From Saccharum officinarum (lineage: Eukaryota; Streptophyta; Magnoliopsida; Poales; Poaceae), in NCBI GenBank assembly GCA_020631735.1, contig CM036188.1, positions 13,434,214 to 13,498,213 of the forward strand: a stretch of 64,000 nt of DNA, read 5' to 3'. Shown one piece after another: positions 1 to 12,319 of the stretch. Every line of letters starts with the position of its first letter. Within the stretch, counting starts at the first letter, position 1. Both the position numbers and the translations under genes were made by a program. The notes under the pieces are model-generated. The model was given only the letters and a program-made list of their open reading frames with translations. It was not told the origin of the DNA and did no database searches.

Positions 1-1183
1 GGATGCGTCGCGCGCTGCTGAAACCACGCGCCCTTCTCCCCCATGGCTTCAGCCTACAGATTGCAGAGTGAGAGCCGCCGCCGCCGCTGCGAGCGAGAGC
101 GCGTGAGCCTTCGGCTTCGAGAAGTGAGGGCAGAAACGGAAGGCGGCTGTAGCGTGTGTGGGCTTTTGGGCTTTGTTGGCCTCGGGCCTCGGGTCCGCTG
201 AGCTCGGCAGCATCTTGTCGGCAGCTTCGGCGCGACACGTTGACAACATGCGCGGTTCACGCGCCACGCGTGGCGTTGCGATGAGTAACGGTTGCGACAC
301 CCGGCGGCCGCGGCGGCAAAGCCGATTCGTAAGCCTTTGGACAATCGGGCTTTCGCGTAGAAGCTTTATAGATCTGGTTACTAATTAGTATTATGCTAAA
401 AAACTAATTATTATTTCTTCCACTCAAAAAAACACTAATTATTATTTCGTTTAAGTTTCTATTTAATTCTTAAAAATTAAGAGAAATTTAAAAGTATTTT
501 ATAATAAAGAAAATGTGAAGCACTCTCTAGATATTGTTTTTATCCATGAGATCCAAACAAACTTTTAAGAGTATTATTTTAGATCCTCGACTTTGTAGTT
601 AAATTTTACTTTATATTTGCGCATTAAAAAAAGGTTACTTGTCTACTTGGCCTCCTAAATTATTGACGGCCAAAAATCTTATTCTTAAATTTAAAATTTA
701 AATTTTAAAATTGTGTTGTAATAATATGTTAAGTCTATATTGGTTTAAATTATGCATATACAATATTTTTTTGTTTAACTGTGGAGGTAAAATGAATATC
801 ATGGAGGATTAACATGCTAAAATTATATGAAAATAGAATATGAGCTCCGTTTTAGATAGTATTGTTATAGACAACCGTAAAATAGGTATAAAATAAGGGC
901 TATTTAAACTGGCAAGTAGGAAGCCTGTTTTAGGTAATCCTACCAAAGATGCTCTAAGTACATCAAAAGCTAGAAAAATTTTTTCACCCACTACCACTAA
1001 AGCAAGCTTATGTTTTGTTGTGGTTTCAAAAAAAATTGTGTTATGTAGATAGGGAAGTTATACAAAAAAATAGTTTTATGATGCAAGCCTTTCAAATAAT
1101 ATTCTATAGGGAACACTAACAGTTATATAATAATTTTCTAATCTCGGTTATAGTTAGTACCACAGGTCCACGCCTCCACGCCA
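1..1183. other. Intergenic DNA with a GC-rich first 340 bases
   Basis: Bases 1-340 are GC-rich (CCG runs near 73-95 and 300-320) with short overlapping reading frames on both strands. None looks like a known protein, so this could be the edge of a gene or promoter lying left of the window. Bases 360-1183 are AT-rich. I see no gene, RNA or clear transposon end here. Confidence 0.5.
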
Positions 1184-1318
1184 TTGTCTTTCTCTCCTAG
1201 CACCATTTTTCTAATTAATTGCACTACCACCTATGGAGTTTTATCCCTTCACTTTCAAATCTTCTACCAAATCCAAATAAAACTAGCAACGGGTACTCTA
1301 AGTCGACTGCTACACCCC

Positions 1319-1645
1319 CTAAGTCAGCCATTTGGCATCACAAAATCCACCTTCTTTGCTTTCTTTATGACCAAAGTTGGAGAAACTCGCCTTGATTTCC
1401 TCCTCTGTGATCGCCCATGGCTGGAGCTCAGTCTGCCAACGATGCACGCCTAGACCCTCCATCCACACGGGGCGCACCATGATGCTGAATTTAAGCTTCA
1501 TGGCCACCATCTTATTCTTCTCGCGTGCATTGACGAGTTGTGGTCCCAGAATGACCAGGGTCATGCTAGAGTTTCTCTTGCCCCAACGAGATACTCCCTC
1601 TATAAGAGATAACGTAATGAAGGGGTATGCCTCGTACAGAGCCAC
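1319..1645 (-). other. Unrecognised 108-codon ORF in a GC-richer island
   Basis: An open frame of 108 codons on the minus strand lies in an island (about 1180-1740) with higher GC than its AT-rich surroundings. The plus strand is also open for 119 codons over 1377-1736, so base composition alone may explain both. I recognise no domain, signal peptide or membrane segment. It may be a decayed retroelement or gene fragment. I list it because it is the only coding-like stretch between the window start and the WNK gene. Confidence 0.2.
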
Positions 1646-1739
1646 CGTCGCCGCCCCATCTAGGGCCTCTCTCCTTCCTCTCCGGTCCGTCTGCCGGATA
1701 CAAGAAGGGGGAGGGGTCCCATCGTTTTTCCTATAGTTT

Positions 1740-3398
1740 TTCTATCTAGTTGATTAGGGTTTACTCTAATAAATCTTTCAGTCGCGTTTGGGTGGTCTCA
1801 ACATGTTTTCATCTTTTAGTTCATTTGTTTAAAAATTCATTTGTTTAAAAACCTAGTTGTTCAGCCTTTTAAAAGCTAGCTCAACAGTTGGGTTGTCTGC
1901 TTCTTTCTTTCAGTTTCTGATTGGTAGAAGGCAACAAAAATTTGAAACAAACAATCCCACTCCATCATCTGTGTTGAGTATTCTTTTCAAAACTTGTGAT
2001 GAGGAAAAAGTAACACAAATGCTAAACATATTTTGACCTAATATATACTAGCAAATATGTCTGGAATATACACCTTATTGCACTATTATTTAAATAATAT
2101 CCTGTGTCTCAAAGATTTATGCATTAGAATCGAACTTCGTGTCATTGTTGCATGCACAAATACACGGGGTTGTAAAACTCATATGAGCACGGGTTGTGAG
2201 TCCGTATCAAATATATAATAACATCTACAATATCAGAATTGTTTGATTAAATTCTCTATGAAACATACTTGGAAGTGCATTTCTTGGAACTTGTCGATGT
2301 TATCATATTTCAAAGTGAAGTACTACTACGTCCATCTTGAAATATATGGGACATAGAGTTCAAAATTTGTACCAAAATATAAGGTATTATGTGTTCTCAA
2401 CCCCTCTCTCTTTAGTTTTTTTTTGTAGAAAATACTGAGATTCCTTTTAAACTTCGTGTCACCCAAAATAGACAGCCGATAAATAAAGAGAGTAACAACT
2501 GAAATAGTCCCTCCCTCCAATTAGTGAGGCGTAAGGTGACTTTTTGTCATGCTCTTTATTTTGTCTAAAAATCACTTGATATATTTCAGGACAGATTGAG
2601 TACAATTTTAAACGAAATAAATACTCTACTGGCATATAACGTTGGAGCGTGGGCTAGCAGCAATAGGAGGCTAAATTGATTGTTTCAATGTCAAAACCAT
2701 AGTAAGAGGAAGCCAGGAGCTTAGCCCAGGAGCAAGAGATCTATGGACCTTTAAATTCCTATCAGATAGGGGGAGGCCCATTTTCACCTAAATGATAATT
2801 TTAGTTTGCACCAACACTAAAGATTTTGAATTTATTCACTATATATTGAAGAATTAATTATGAAAGTACTGTAGTTTTATTTTATAAAAACAGAGCTAAA
2901 AAATAAATTATTTGGTATTGATTTGTCATATGCTAGGAATGTTACATCAAAAGGTATAAACTTATCTAAAGTAATAACTTATAAATTTATCAATAAAGTA
3001 TAATATAATTCAAAAATAAATTGCAAGTGTCATTGTACCTGGTTTATAATGATACTTGATTTTTTTTAGAAGATATAATGGTACTTGATAAACTATTAAA
3101 ATGACTTGTTACGGGCTCTGCTACACATCACAACCGTAATAAGGCATTTAAAAAACTGAGCAAACCAAGGATCGCTGTTACAGGATTCTTAAATTATCTT
3201 ATCCTCAAGCCTCTTTCTATCAATAAGAACAAAAAATAATACGAAATATGCCACTATTCTAATTAGTAATCATGCCCAAACTTTCACCGCCATCAGATAA
3301 AAGAAGATGTGCTTAGTCAGCAACGCTTGTCGTTGCATTCGAGCATGATATTATATTTACATAAGGGGCAGAATAATGCATCACCTACACACATTGAT
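1740..3398. other. AT-rich intergenic DNA downstream of the WNK gene
   Basis: No gene seen. A segment around 2322-2515 starts with TACGTCCATCTTGAAATATA and ends with AGTCCCTCCCTCCAATTAGT, which resembles a worn MITE, but the ends are too degenerate to call. Confidence 0.45.
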
Positions 3399-5842
3399 TC
3401 AGATGCATTTTCCATTCGCGGATGCAGTGTTTTGCACTGCCTGGATCATCTGACCGACCTGAACACACGGCCTCCAACCACGAACAGTTTTGAGCAAGAA
3501 GGCATCCACCAGCTTGGCCACAATAGGCATGCTCCAAGAAGGTAGTTCAAGCTCTTGCACCATCTCTGTAGCCACCGAAAGACTTGTATCATTCTCCAGG
3601 TCAAATGCGAACTCGATGTTCTTACATTTACCTGTACAAGGCCAAAAGAATAAAAACGCAGCGGTCAGTGGCATGGTACAAATGGAGATTTGTGCAATCC
3701 AAAGATGATATTTTGATGCTTGTAATTACCATTGGGGACAGGAATCCTTAGTAATAACTTGACTGGGTTGCTACCACTCATATCTCCTTCCAATACAAAT
3801 CCACCCCTTCGAAGCACTAGGCTGAAAGACCCCTTCCCGTTATCAACAGTTCCATTTGGTAGCAAAGATACAAAAATTGGTGTGGCTTCAAGATCCAGAT
3901 CCAAATTTGGCGGGAATGCTATAGGTTCTTGCACAGGATTAGAGGTTTTATCATTGATGATAACGTCATCTTTCATGAGAAAAGGGCTCTTCAAGAGCTC
4001 ACTTGCTGGCAATCTATCAGCCGCTGAAGCTAGACAGCTCTCTATGAAACTTCTTACTTCTGCATCTTTGACCTTGGAGAGAGCAACTGGTTTTATACCC
4101 TGCAATTATACCATTATAGCACCATTCATATACAACAAAAAGGAACTATCTGGGTACTTCCTAGCGAACTCTTGAAGTAGACAAGTACTATCTAAGTAAC
4201 AGGTCACTTACTTCAGAAATCTTCTTGTATATCTGAACAAAGCCCTGACATTCACTGTAAGGGCACTCACCAGTCACCATCTCAAGCATACACATGCCAA
4301 AAGAGTATATATCCACCAACTCATTGTAGTTTTCACCAAAGAGCTCTGGTGCCATGAATTCTAAGGTGCCTGTGTTTCAGGTTAAATGTTACCGATAACC
4401 ATATCAAGCTCACCACATATCACGTTTGCTTTCATAAATATGTGGCAGTGTGGCCTGTAAAAACCGTACCTTGTATACTCTGTGTTTTTCTCTCTTGCAT
4501 GACCATTGCCAAACCGAAGTCCCCAATCTTAACTTTCCCATGGTTCCCATTGATGAAAATGTTGTCACACTTCAAGTCCCTGTGTATGATTGGTGGCTTC
4601 TGGCTGTGCAGATAGGCTAGCCCTGTCAGTATTTGTTTGGCCCATCGCCTCATTGCCTTCATGTCAACTTTCTTGTGCTTGGTACGGTACCTAACCACAC
4701 CACAACAATAGATCATCAAAGGGTAGATCATCAAAGGGGATGGTGAAGCTAGCTACTTCTTTACAGCTGTTTCCCTTCTGAATGGAAAGGAAAAGGAACC
4801 AACTTTGTATTTCTTTTAGTTCCCTGAAAAGTGAAAACTGAAACTACCAATAAACTATTCAGACTTTAAATTTGAAAAAGAAAGAGTGATTCAGATTTTG
4901 TTTGTCATTGGTAAGTAACTGAAGTTCAGTTACTGAAGATTCACCATGCCACAAAAGAAGGTACTAGGCACAAAGAATAAAATGAATAAAACTCCATCAG
5001 TAGCAGCACATACGAGGAGGGGCTATGTTATATTCACATACTCTCTCAAGTTGCCGGACGTGAACAGCTCAGTGATGAGATTGACAGTCCTTTTCTTGTT
5101 GTCGACCCACGAGGCGTAGAGCTTGAGGATGTGCTTGTGCTGGAGCGACCGTAGCAGCTGGATCTCTGTCTTCAGCCGCTGCAGCTCCTTAGGGGATCCC
5201 ATGGTCCGGCCGCTTATCTCCACTTTGGCCCATGCCACCTCGATGCCTTCCACCACGTCGAAGCCTTTGTAGCTGCCACCGAATCGATCACGTGAATCAA
5301 CAAACACAAGCAAGAATTTTCACTTTCTTCATATTTTTTAAACAAAAATAAGCTGGCATTCAAGGCTGAATCTTTGTGATTTGTCGAATATCCAGTGCGG
5401 ATTTCAGGAAAAAAGTTACTGTCATTGAATTTGCTACTGAATTACTGCATAAACAGCTGAGGAGAGGGAAGGGAGGTACACTATCTTGAAGGCCCCTGAT
5501 CCCACGACCTCCTTGTACTGCAATGCACGCACGAAAGATCAGGCAGAAAGATCTATCTTTTCAGACGAATTCGCAGCAGCGCAGTATGCAATCAAGATTC
5601 AAAGTTCAGGAACTGAAAGCACCGGCCCCGCGCTAAAAGGCGATGAACCACCACGGCAACCCGACGAGACTAAACAACATGTCGACATTAGCAGAAGATG
5701 CGAAGGGACGGCGGATGGACGGCACAGCACGTACCCGGAAGTAGCGGCCGGTGGGGTCGACCTCGTCGACGTCGGGGTCGTCCACCTCGTCGTCGGGCGG
5801 CTCCGCCTGCTCGCCGCCGGCCAAATCCGGATCCGGAGCCAT
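3399..5842 (-). CDS. WNK: WNK-family (with-no-lysine) serine/threonine protein kinase, 7 exons
   Basis: Exons on the minus strand are 5842-5735, 5517-5480, 5272-5042, 4690-4470, 4369-4212, 4099-3730 and 3631-3399. All junctions are GT-AG, and the total of 1359 nt gives 452 residues plus TGA. The protein opens with an acidic leader ending DPTGRYFR. The glycine-loop motif GSGAFK supplies the WNK-type catalytic lysine (about residue 47), while strand beta-3 reads VAWAKV with no lysine at the usual position. HRDLKCDN is near 162-169 and the magnesium loop reads DFG near 183. After the kinase domain, a segment ending in [14 protein letters not shown] (exons 6-7) matches the OSR1_C/PF2-like domain of plant WNKs. 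WNKs are cytoplasmic kinases linked to ion balance, flowering and clock control; the substrate is unknown here. The ATG at 5842 was chosen because it gives a typical short acidic WNK leader; the frame stays open upstream to 6049. Confidence 0.95.
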
Positions 5843-6737
5843 CGCGCCGGCGCGCTCCTCCCCCGCGAGATCAGAAGTCGAGCCGGCGATGGATGGACAA
5901 GCAGCGCTAGAGACGGCGTGCGAGCGCGACGAGTCTGAACTCTGAACTACTCTTGTGAACTCAAAACACTTGTTCCAAGTTCCACGGGGACCGCGCCGCG
6001 GGTGTTTAGTAGCGGGATCACGTGAGGCTGCAGGTGGGCCCGGAGACATGGTGGGAATTGATCATGAACGTGATAAGCATTCACGTGGCAGATCAGATAT
6101 ACTACTCAGATAAGGGTTTCGACTTTCCGTAAAATATTCAAGTAGAAGGGAAACAAGTTTCAGATGAGGATTTACCAAAATGTTCAGATAAATGAACGAA
6201 ATTTCAGATAAGGATGTCCTTTAATATTCAGAAGATATAGATTTTGCGATGATCGTGTGCATAATTAAGAGCAAAGGATTCACGATAGCAATTTTGTTGA
6301 ATTTCCTGTGTTATTTTTCTCAACCTAAATCATGTTAATTTGGTCAATACTTGCTGGGCAAGTGGTCGACAATCTCTTGTGAGGAGCGAATCTAGCTGAG
6401 AATACAGGATTACTAGCATCAGCTTCATTGCATGATATTAATTTTCTTGAATTACAGTATTATTTTAGTAAAAGATTTACAAGTTGTTGGCAGCCAAAAT
6501 ATTATCAAAAATTAAATTTAATTTGAATTGGACAAAATTTGCAAAGATCCCGGAAAAATCAGCCCAGTCTGATTTGGACAACGGTTGGACGACTGGTCCA
6601 GACTGGTTTCATCAGATAAGCAAACCGGCCAGATCAGTTTTTGCAAAGATGCCACGAAAGCCCAATAAAAAACGGCCCAAGGTACACCAGGAAATCACAT
6701 TGCGTGCTCCAATGCATTGCAATGGAACTCAATACAT
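5843..6737. other. 5' flank of the WNK gene and AT-rich spacer
   Basis: This holds the presumed WNK promoter and 5' UTR. Bases 5843-6050 are GC-rich; beyond that the DNA is AT-rich. I found no convincing TATA box and no other gene. Confidence 0.5.
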
Positions 6738-6990
6738 ATAGGAATCGGACTTCTATTATCACTAGATGCGAGTTGTCATGAGTACGAGTCACATGAGATA
6801 CATAGGGCACAATCTAATACATATTAGAATCGAACACTATATTCATCATCGCTAGACGCGAGTTGTCCTAACTCGTATGAGTCATGATTCTGGTTCATAT
6901 ACGTAGGGCACGATCCATTGGACTACGTATTTATCATCGCTAGATGCGAGTTGTCCTAATTCGTATGAGTATGGGTCATGAGTCCGAGAC
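6738..6990. repeat. Tandem repeat, about three copies of a roughly 100-bp unit
   Basis: Three imperfect copies share the core GCTAGACGCGAGTTGTCCTA (near 6762, 6850 and 6940), followed by a CGTATGAGT motif and in two copies by GTAGGGCACGATCCA. The units are diverged, so the array is old. No coding potential. Confidence 0.7.
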
Positions 6991-7301
6991 ACCTACGAAA
7001 TTCTTTACTAAAAGGAAAAATACTACTAGTATTTATGTACACCTTACAACTTTGTTACAACTGGCACTTTCTTTTTCGTGGGCCACTCATAGTATTTTTG
7101 GTAGGCCACTTGTTTTTCGTGGACCAGCCTACTTGTATCGTCAATTTCATTCGTGGGCCACTCATTTGTGGACAACCCAATCATAGGCCCAGCCATCCAA
7201 GATTCACCGGTTCGTTTCATTATAATTCATGGTTTGGTTTTGGATGGAGATTTGTTGGATCCACGCAAAGTTATATTCACCTCTTGACTTTTAAACCCTT
7301 T

Positions 7302-7403
7302 CGGCAATACTGGTACGTTCCTATCACCCTCAACTCGGTGGCCTGTACCGAGTCGCAATACTGGTACGTTCCTATCGCCCTCAACTCGTTGGCCTATACC
7401 GAT
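7302..7403. repeat. Direct duplication of a 51-bp unit
   Basis: Two adjacent copies begin CAATACTGGTACGTTCCTAT and run through CCTCAACTCG and GGCCT, with a few mismatches between 7302-7352 and 7353-7403. They are readable in frame, but I see no domain and treat them as a simple tandem duplication. Confidence 0.75.
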
Positions 7404-7539
7404 AAAAAAAAACTCAGTGGCTTGTATCCGCCCATATATTTCTGAAACGAGACAACGAACCCCCATATATTTCTGAGGACCCATTAATTGCAAGGCCAAG
7501 ACTTTCCGAGTGGCCTCTTGACTTCTAAAGCCACATTGG

Positions 7540-8445
7540 TGTTCGTGGTTGTTGGCATTGGATTTGACCAATAATTGTGCTTTTAAAGTACATATTGTAC
7601 AAATAACTGAAGCTAAAAAAAACCAATAACTTGTTTATTAGTATTAAACAGTGACTAGTTTTATAAAAAAAGTGGTCAAGTTATGAATTAAGGGGAAAAA
7701 ACAAGTGGGCTGGATTGGTACATGTAACGTAGCTAGGGGGTGGATCGGATAACAGGCCAATTGAATTGGTTTTTTGAGTTTCTTTCTCGAAATTGACATC
7801 ATTTTGTTTAACATAATCTTGTAAATTGTTTGAAACCTAATTTTAAACTAAAGTTAACAAACCAAGACAAAGTCAAAATCATTCTGCATCCAGTTAGTTT
7901 TTATTTTCAAAGAAAAAAACGAGTTTTTGGAGCAATTTGGAAATGAGCCCCATTTGCGCTAGCGTGTCAAAGGTTAATAAGCACCAAAGTATGTCGTGTA
8001 CCATAGCACCACGGGCTTTGGAGCCATCCATATATAGGACCCATTTTTATCATTCAAATCTGCAGGGCGCAAATAGCATTTTTTTCTTTTTCAAAATGAC
8101 TACAAATAAAACAATTTGCTTATGAGTAGACCTTCTTCCTTGACCGTGTCAATGAAGAAGGGCGCGAGCCCATCTCTTATCTGGAAGGCAATACCGTTAC
8201 AATTCCTCCATCTTTCACTTGCAGCTTGGCCTAAATCCGTAGTGGTGAACCATACGACGAGTGATGGAACTATACTATAAATATATATGATTGTGGTTGG
8301 AGTATACATTACGATGTGATATACACACATATATATTTTCTTTGTGACTGATGCAAAATGTTGTTTTAGTTTTGAAAACTGGATAGCGAAATATACAAAT
8401 TTCTAAATTTGGTAAAATACATAGCACATAAGGTTGCTTGAGAAG
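7540..8445. repeat. Non-coding duplicated segment, copy 1
   Basis: Blocks of this stretch recur in the same order and orientation at 11040-11580: CAATAATTGTGCTTTTAAAG, the GGTACATGTAA block, a TATA-like CTATAAATAT followed by GGAGTATA and GATGTGATATA, and AAAATATACAAATTTCTG/ATAGCAC..AAGGTTGCTT. Copy 1 is longer because of small insertions. No long ORF is shared, so the repeat unit is probably promoter or UTR sequence of a lost gene, or an unclassified transposon. Confidence 0.65.
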
Positions 8446-8560
8446 GAAGTTGGCAAAACGCTTGTACGTGAAATGAGTTTACCGCCGGACTACAAACCAT
8501 TTCCTGTCCTAATACTAGTGTATAAAATTGGAACAATACTAGTGTTAGGACAAAACTGAC

Positions 8561-8662
8561 GCTATGTTCGCTTGTCTTATAAGCCGTAGTTTTTTAGTTA
8601 ACGAACAGTATTTTTCTCTCACAACAAATCAGCGAACAGTATTTTCAACCAAGCGAACATGC
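8561..8662. mobile_element. Short MITE with GTTCGCTTG inverted ends
   Basis: The segment starts GCTATGTTCGCTTG and ends CAAGCGAACATGC, an inverted pair of about 13 bp. It shares the internal blocks CTTATAAGCC and TCTCACAACA with the element at 43648-43767, so both belong to one MITE family. I see no clear target-site duplication. Confidence 0.65.
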
Positions 8663-8689
8663 TTGAATCGCTACTTCGAAGACCACGTT

Positions 8690-9540
8690 GACACATGTTG
8701 GCTGCTAGTGCGTGTCTAGGCGTGAGCAACGACGACGTCATCTCCACTATAGCGGCATCTCTAGCCTAACTCGCATCTCACGATGACTAGCGCCTCGTGA
8801 CTCCGAGCGCCGCCACCGCCGCCGCCGTCTCCTGCCTCCACCACCGCCGGTCCCCCTCCCTTCCACTCAGACATATAGCTGGAGGTCGGAGGGAGTGGGG
8901 ATCTATCATTTTTAATAAGTTTTTCCAGTAGATTGAATCCTTAGGGTTAGGATTTCTCCATGCTAAGTTTCTTGGTTTGGGGGATTTATCTCCTCCTCTC
9001 TAGCGATGGCGAGGGGGCAGGGTGAAATTGTTTTCTCCATGGCGACTCTGTTGAAGATGAGGGCGGCAACATGGCGTCAACATCCTCACCGATATGATGA
9101 CATGGAGACTTTTATTTCCGGATGGTGACATCAAGGGTTCAAGGCAGAGATGGTGTCACTGCCGTGGAATAATTTTCTTCAGTCTTTTTCCGTTTTATTA
9201 TGGTTAGATCTGGCCACGATGAAGGATTAAGGAGAATAATTTTTAGATCAGTCTTCCTCATTCTTTGATGGCAAAAAGAAGAAGGAATACATCAGAAAGA
9301 AGAAGTTTCTTAACTCCGCCTACATGAATGTTGGCCGTTGTTCATTGGTCATCTGTTCTCATGCCGTTTGCCGAGTGTTTGGCTGTGCGGTCATCCATAC
9401 TGCAAAAAGCATCGTACATGTTTGGTTTTGAGCTCCGGAGCTATTCACAGCGTGGGTATAATTTAGATGAAAATCAGTTTCTAAACATTTATGTAATCCA
9501 GAGTGTTTATAACGCGTTGATGTACCCAGCTATTATTTAA
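8690..9540. other. Gene- or retroelement-like relic without a clear ORF
   Basis: A moderately GC-rich stretch with CCGCCGCCG codon-like runs near 8810-8830 and TTTTTCCAGTAGATTG near 8920. The only frame of any size is 70 codons at 9328-9540 on the plus strand, with no motif I recognise. It may be a decayed retroelement or a UTR-rich gene fragment. Confidence 0.3.
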
Positions 9541-9933
9541 TACTCCTTAGTATTATTTTTCTTTCATCGAAAAAAAAAGAAGCGGCATCTTCTGCCTGCC
9601 GCTAGACTTTTTAAAGAGATTAGAAAGTACATAGTGCAAACGTCAGAAGGCTGTGTCAACTCTCTGCTAGCGTACACAGTACACACCTTTGTGTTCGGTG
9701 AACTGTGATAATCTGTACATGTGTATCTCCAGCTAGCCGAGACCAATCAGGCAATCCTCAGCGTACAAAAACCTATATCACCTCATCAAAAAGTTGGAAA
9801 AAAGAAAATATACAAACGTGATCGATAGTCTCTGTTTTCCTCAGTCAATGAAATATTTTTTTTTGAAATGAATCGATAAAATAATTTAGCACCACGCTAT
9901 TCTTGGTGCATGGTGCAAGTACAATACAATCTA

Positions 9934-10175
9934 CTCCCACTGCCCCTGAATAAATAGATTTTTAGAGTTATTTTAAGTCAAACTTTTAAACTTTGACCAA
10001 AATATTAGAAAAAACGTTAAGATTTATAGTATCAAATTAGTATCATTAGATTTATCATAGAATATATTTTCATAAGTGGTTTATTTTATTTTATAGATGT
10101 TATTTTTTCCTATAAAGTTAGTTAAATTTAAGTACCATGTATTTTAAGAATTGATTTATTTGGAGACGGAGGAAG
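9934..10175. mobile_element. Stowaway-like MITE with TA target duplication
   Basis: It starts CTCCCACTGCCCCTGAATAA after TA and ends GAGACGGAGGAAG before TA. The interior has the block typical of these elements (AAGTCAAACTTTTAAACTTTGACC). It is about 242 bp and worn but recognisable. Flanking AT-rich DNA from 9540 shows no gene. Confidence 0.7.
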
Positions 10176-10189
10176 TAGTTTTATTATAG

Positions 10190-10360
10190 CGTGAGATCAG
10201 CAAGCACCTCAACAAGTGGGCTCGATGGGTACATGCCTAGCCAATCCATCTATTTAGTTCGATGAGTACATGCCTTGACCAACTGCGTCAAAGTCTGTCT
10301 CTTCTTTGGGAGGCAGCAGCTTTGCAGCAGCCCCTCCATCTTCCAGGTTAGTGATCCAAC
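10190..10360. repeat. Third, partial copy of the 7.5/11.0-kb repeat
   Basis: Shares GTGGGCTCGATGGGTACATG and the block TTGACCAACTG..TC..CG, then GGCAGCAGCTTTGCA.CAGCCC and CTCCA.CTTCCA, with 11265-11350. It suggests the repeat once had at least three direct copies. Confidence 0.5.
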
Positions 10361-10439
10361 GGTTTTACTCCTAATTTTTTACCATCCTACTAGTTAAGAA
10401 GCTCTTGTGCATGCTCAATTCATCAACTCAACTCCAAGG

Positions 10440-11000
10440 GCCTGTTTATTTGAGCTGCAGCTTTTAATTCAAAAGCTGGCTTTCTAGCTTTTGATATTAT
10501 TTCTTACTATTGGCCTTTTGCTATTAGCTTTTATAATAATTTTTTAGCTTCTCAGATGAGCAAGAGCTGTAGTCCTCTGTGTAGGTTTAACAAATTAATC
10601 CAAGATCTGAACTTCAAGCCATCATGGATACAGCTTTTCGTTCCTAGTTCCATCATGGATACAGATTCTAATAAATTTAAAGCTACAGCAAAAACTTTGT
10701 ACTAAAACACACCATATTATATATTCATTGTGTAGATCTACTCACGTGGAGTCCAACAAAATTGGATTTTCTATTTTACGATTTTTCTGTGATTTACTGT
10801 GATTTTTTAAAGAGTCGGTTACTGTAGCAAACCATGGTTACTGTACCAAACCGCCGTCCAAAACTGTCCCAGGGGTAAAGTAGACGGTTTTGAAAAGTTC
10901 AGGGGGTAAATTAGACCGTTTCATACTTGAGGGGGTAAATTAGACACTACCTCATACTTCAGGGGGTGATATAGACTTTTCCCTATTTGTGAGGAAGCAA
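10440..11000. repeat. MITE-like spacer with short repeats of GGGGGTAAATTAGAC
   Basis: Bases 10438-10620 hold a segment opening GGCCTGTTTATTTGAGCTGC, typical of the ends of grass MITEs. Bases 10860-10985 hold four spaced copies of a 30-35 bp unit around AGGGGGTAAATTAGAC. No gene is seen. Confidence 0.45.
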
Positions 11001-11029
11001 TGCATTGGGTTTGCCTGGTCAAATCCAAA

Positions 11030-11580
11030 GCCAACAACCACGAGCACCAATAATTGTGCTTTTAAAGTACACACTGTGCCTCTGTAGGAGCAGCTGTGCA
11101 AGTGGGCTATAGTTATCCAAAATAACAAGTGGACCGGTCATCAAGGAAAAAAACAAATGGTGCGATAGGTACATGTAATGTGTGACACCAGCTATATATA
11201 CAAGACCAATTTTCTTATATTATATGCACTAAAACTAAAACAATTTTCTTATGAATACTAGTAGAGTCCGTTGACCAACTGTTTCAACGACGAAGGCATC
11301 CCTTCTCAGGAAGGCAGCAGCTTTGCACCAGCCCTCCACCTTCCACTCCAGCAGTATAATGCCTATAACGACCCTGTTGAACTACATATGTGATGTAACT
11401 ATGCTATAAATATGATTCTGGAGTGTATATTGTCATGTGATGTATATTGGCTTTGTTTATATGTGGTGAAATGTTGTTTTGATATTGTCTTAAATCAGAA
11501 AACTGGAGAAGTAAAATATACAAATTTCTGGATTTTGTAAAATATACACATAGCACGTAAGGTTGCTTAAATTAACCGCA
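11030..11580. repeat. Non-coding duplicated segment, copy 2
   Basis: Counterpart of 7540-8445 in the same orientation and the more compact of the two. It has the same TATA-like CTATAAATATGATT followed by GGAGTGTATATTGTCATGTG, then ATACAAATTTCTGG and ATAGCACGTAAGGTTGCTT. No shared reading frame was found. Confidence 0.65.
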
Positions 11581-12319
11581 CCTGCTAACCAAATCAGGTT
11601 GTTGGTTAAATCAATTGCCTATGGAGAAGAATTTAATAGTATGACTTTTCCTATACTCAAATTCGAAATAGAAATTTAAACTAAGCCTTCGATGGTCAGT
11701 CCGCCACAACAATTTGAATTGTGTCTGTGGGGGTCTCCTTGTGTTCTCATGCACCCACATATGCATATAATATGTCTACATCTCATAAATATAATTATAC
11801 CCTTAATTGTGCAAACATCAATGTGCTACAACCCACTAGGAGCCTAGATGTTTCAACCGTACGCTCCCAAAAAGTTTGATCGTCCCACACACCTGAGCAG
11901 ATGTTGTGGCGTGGCCCAAGTCGTGCACGCTCACGGCTCGGCTCGGCTAGGCAGCAGGTGCGCGCGTGTGGTGCGCGCTTAAACTTTTTGATAGGAACAC
12001 ACATAGCTCGCCTATTAAGCTGAGTCAATTTAGTCAAAGATCCCGTATGAGACTAAATATATTGCAGTATAACATTTAACATGAGCTAAGCTTTATTTGA
12101 TTTCTTTGAATTAAAAATGGACTAAGGCTAAATAAAATCTAATGATATCAAGCATGCCTGTAAATGAGTCATTATCCCAACGATTCTAGCTAAGCGTTGG
12201 ATGAGCTCAGCACGATATGATGTAGTAGCTCCCCAATGACATCGAACGCATGTGTTTGAACTGTATATGCATCAATAAGCCAAGTTCTCGCATGTAATTA
12301 ACACTGCACAGGAGACTCG
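11581..12319. other. Intergenic DNA, nothing recognised
   Basis: Mostly AT-rich, with a GC-richer patch at 11880-11985. An 80-codon minus frame (11795-12037) shows no domain. I see no gene or transposon end. Confidence 0.5.

Noticed and set aside
2322..2515. Possible Stowaway MITE
   Set aside because: Ends resemble CTCCCTCC only on one side and no TA duplication pairs with them.
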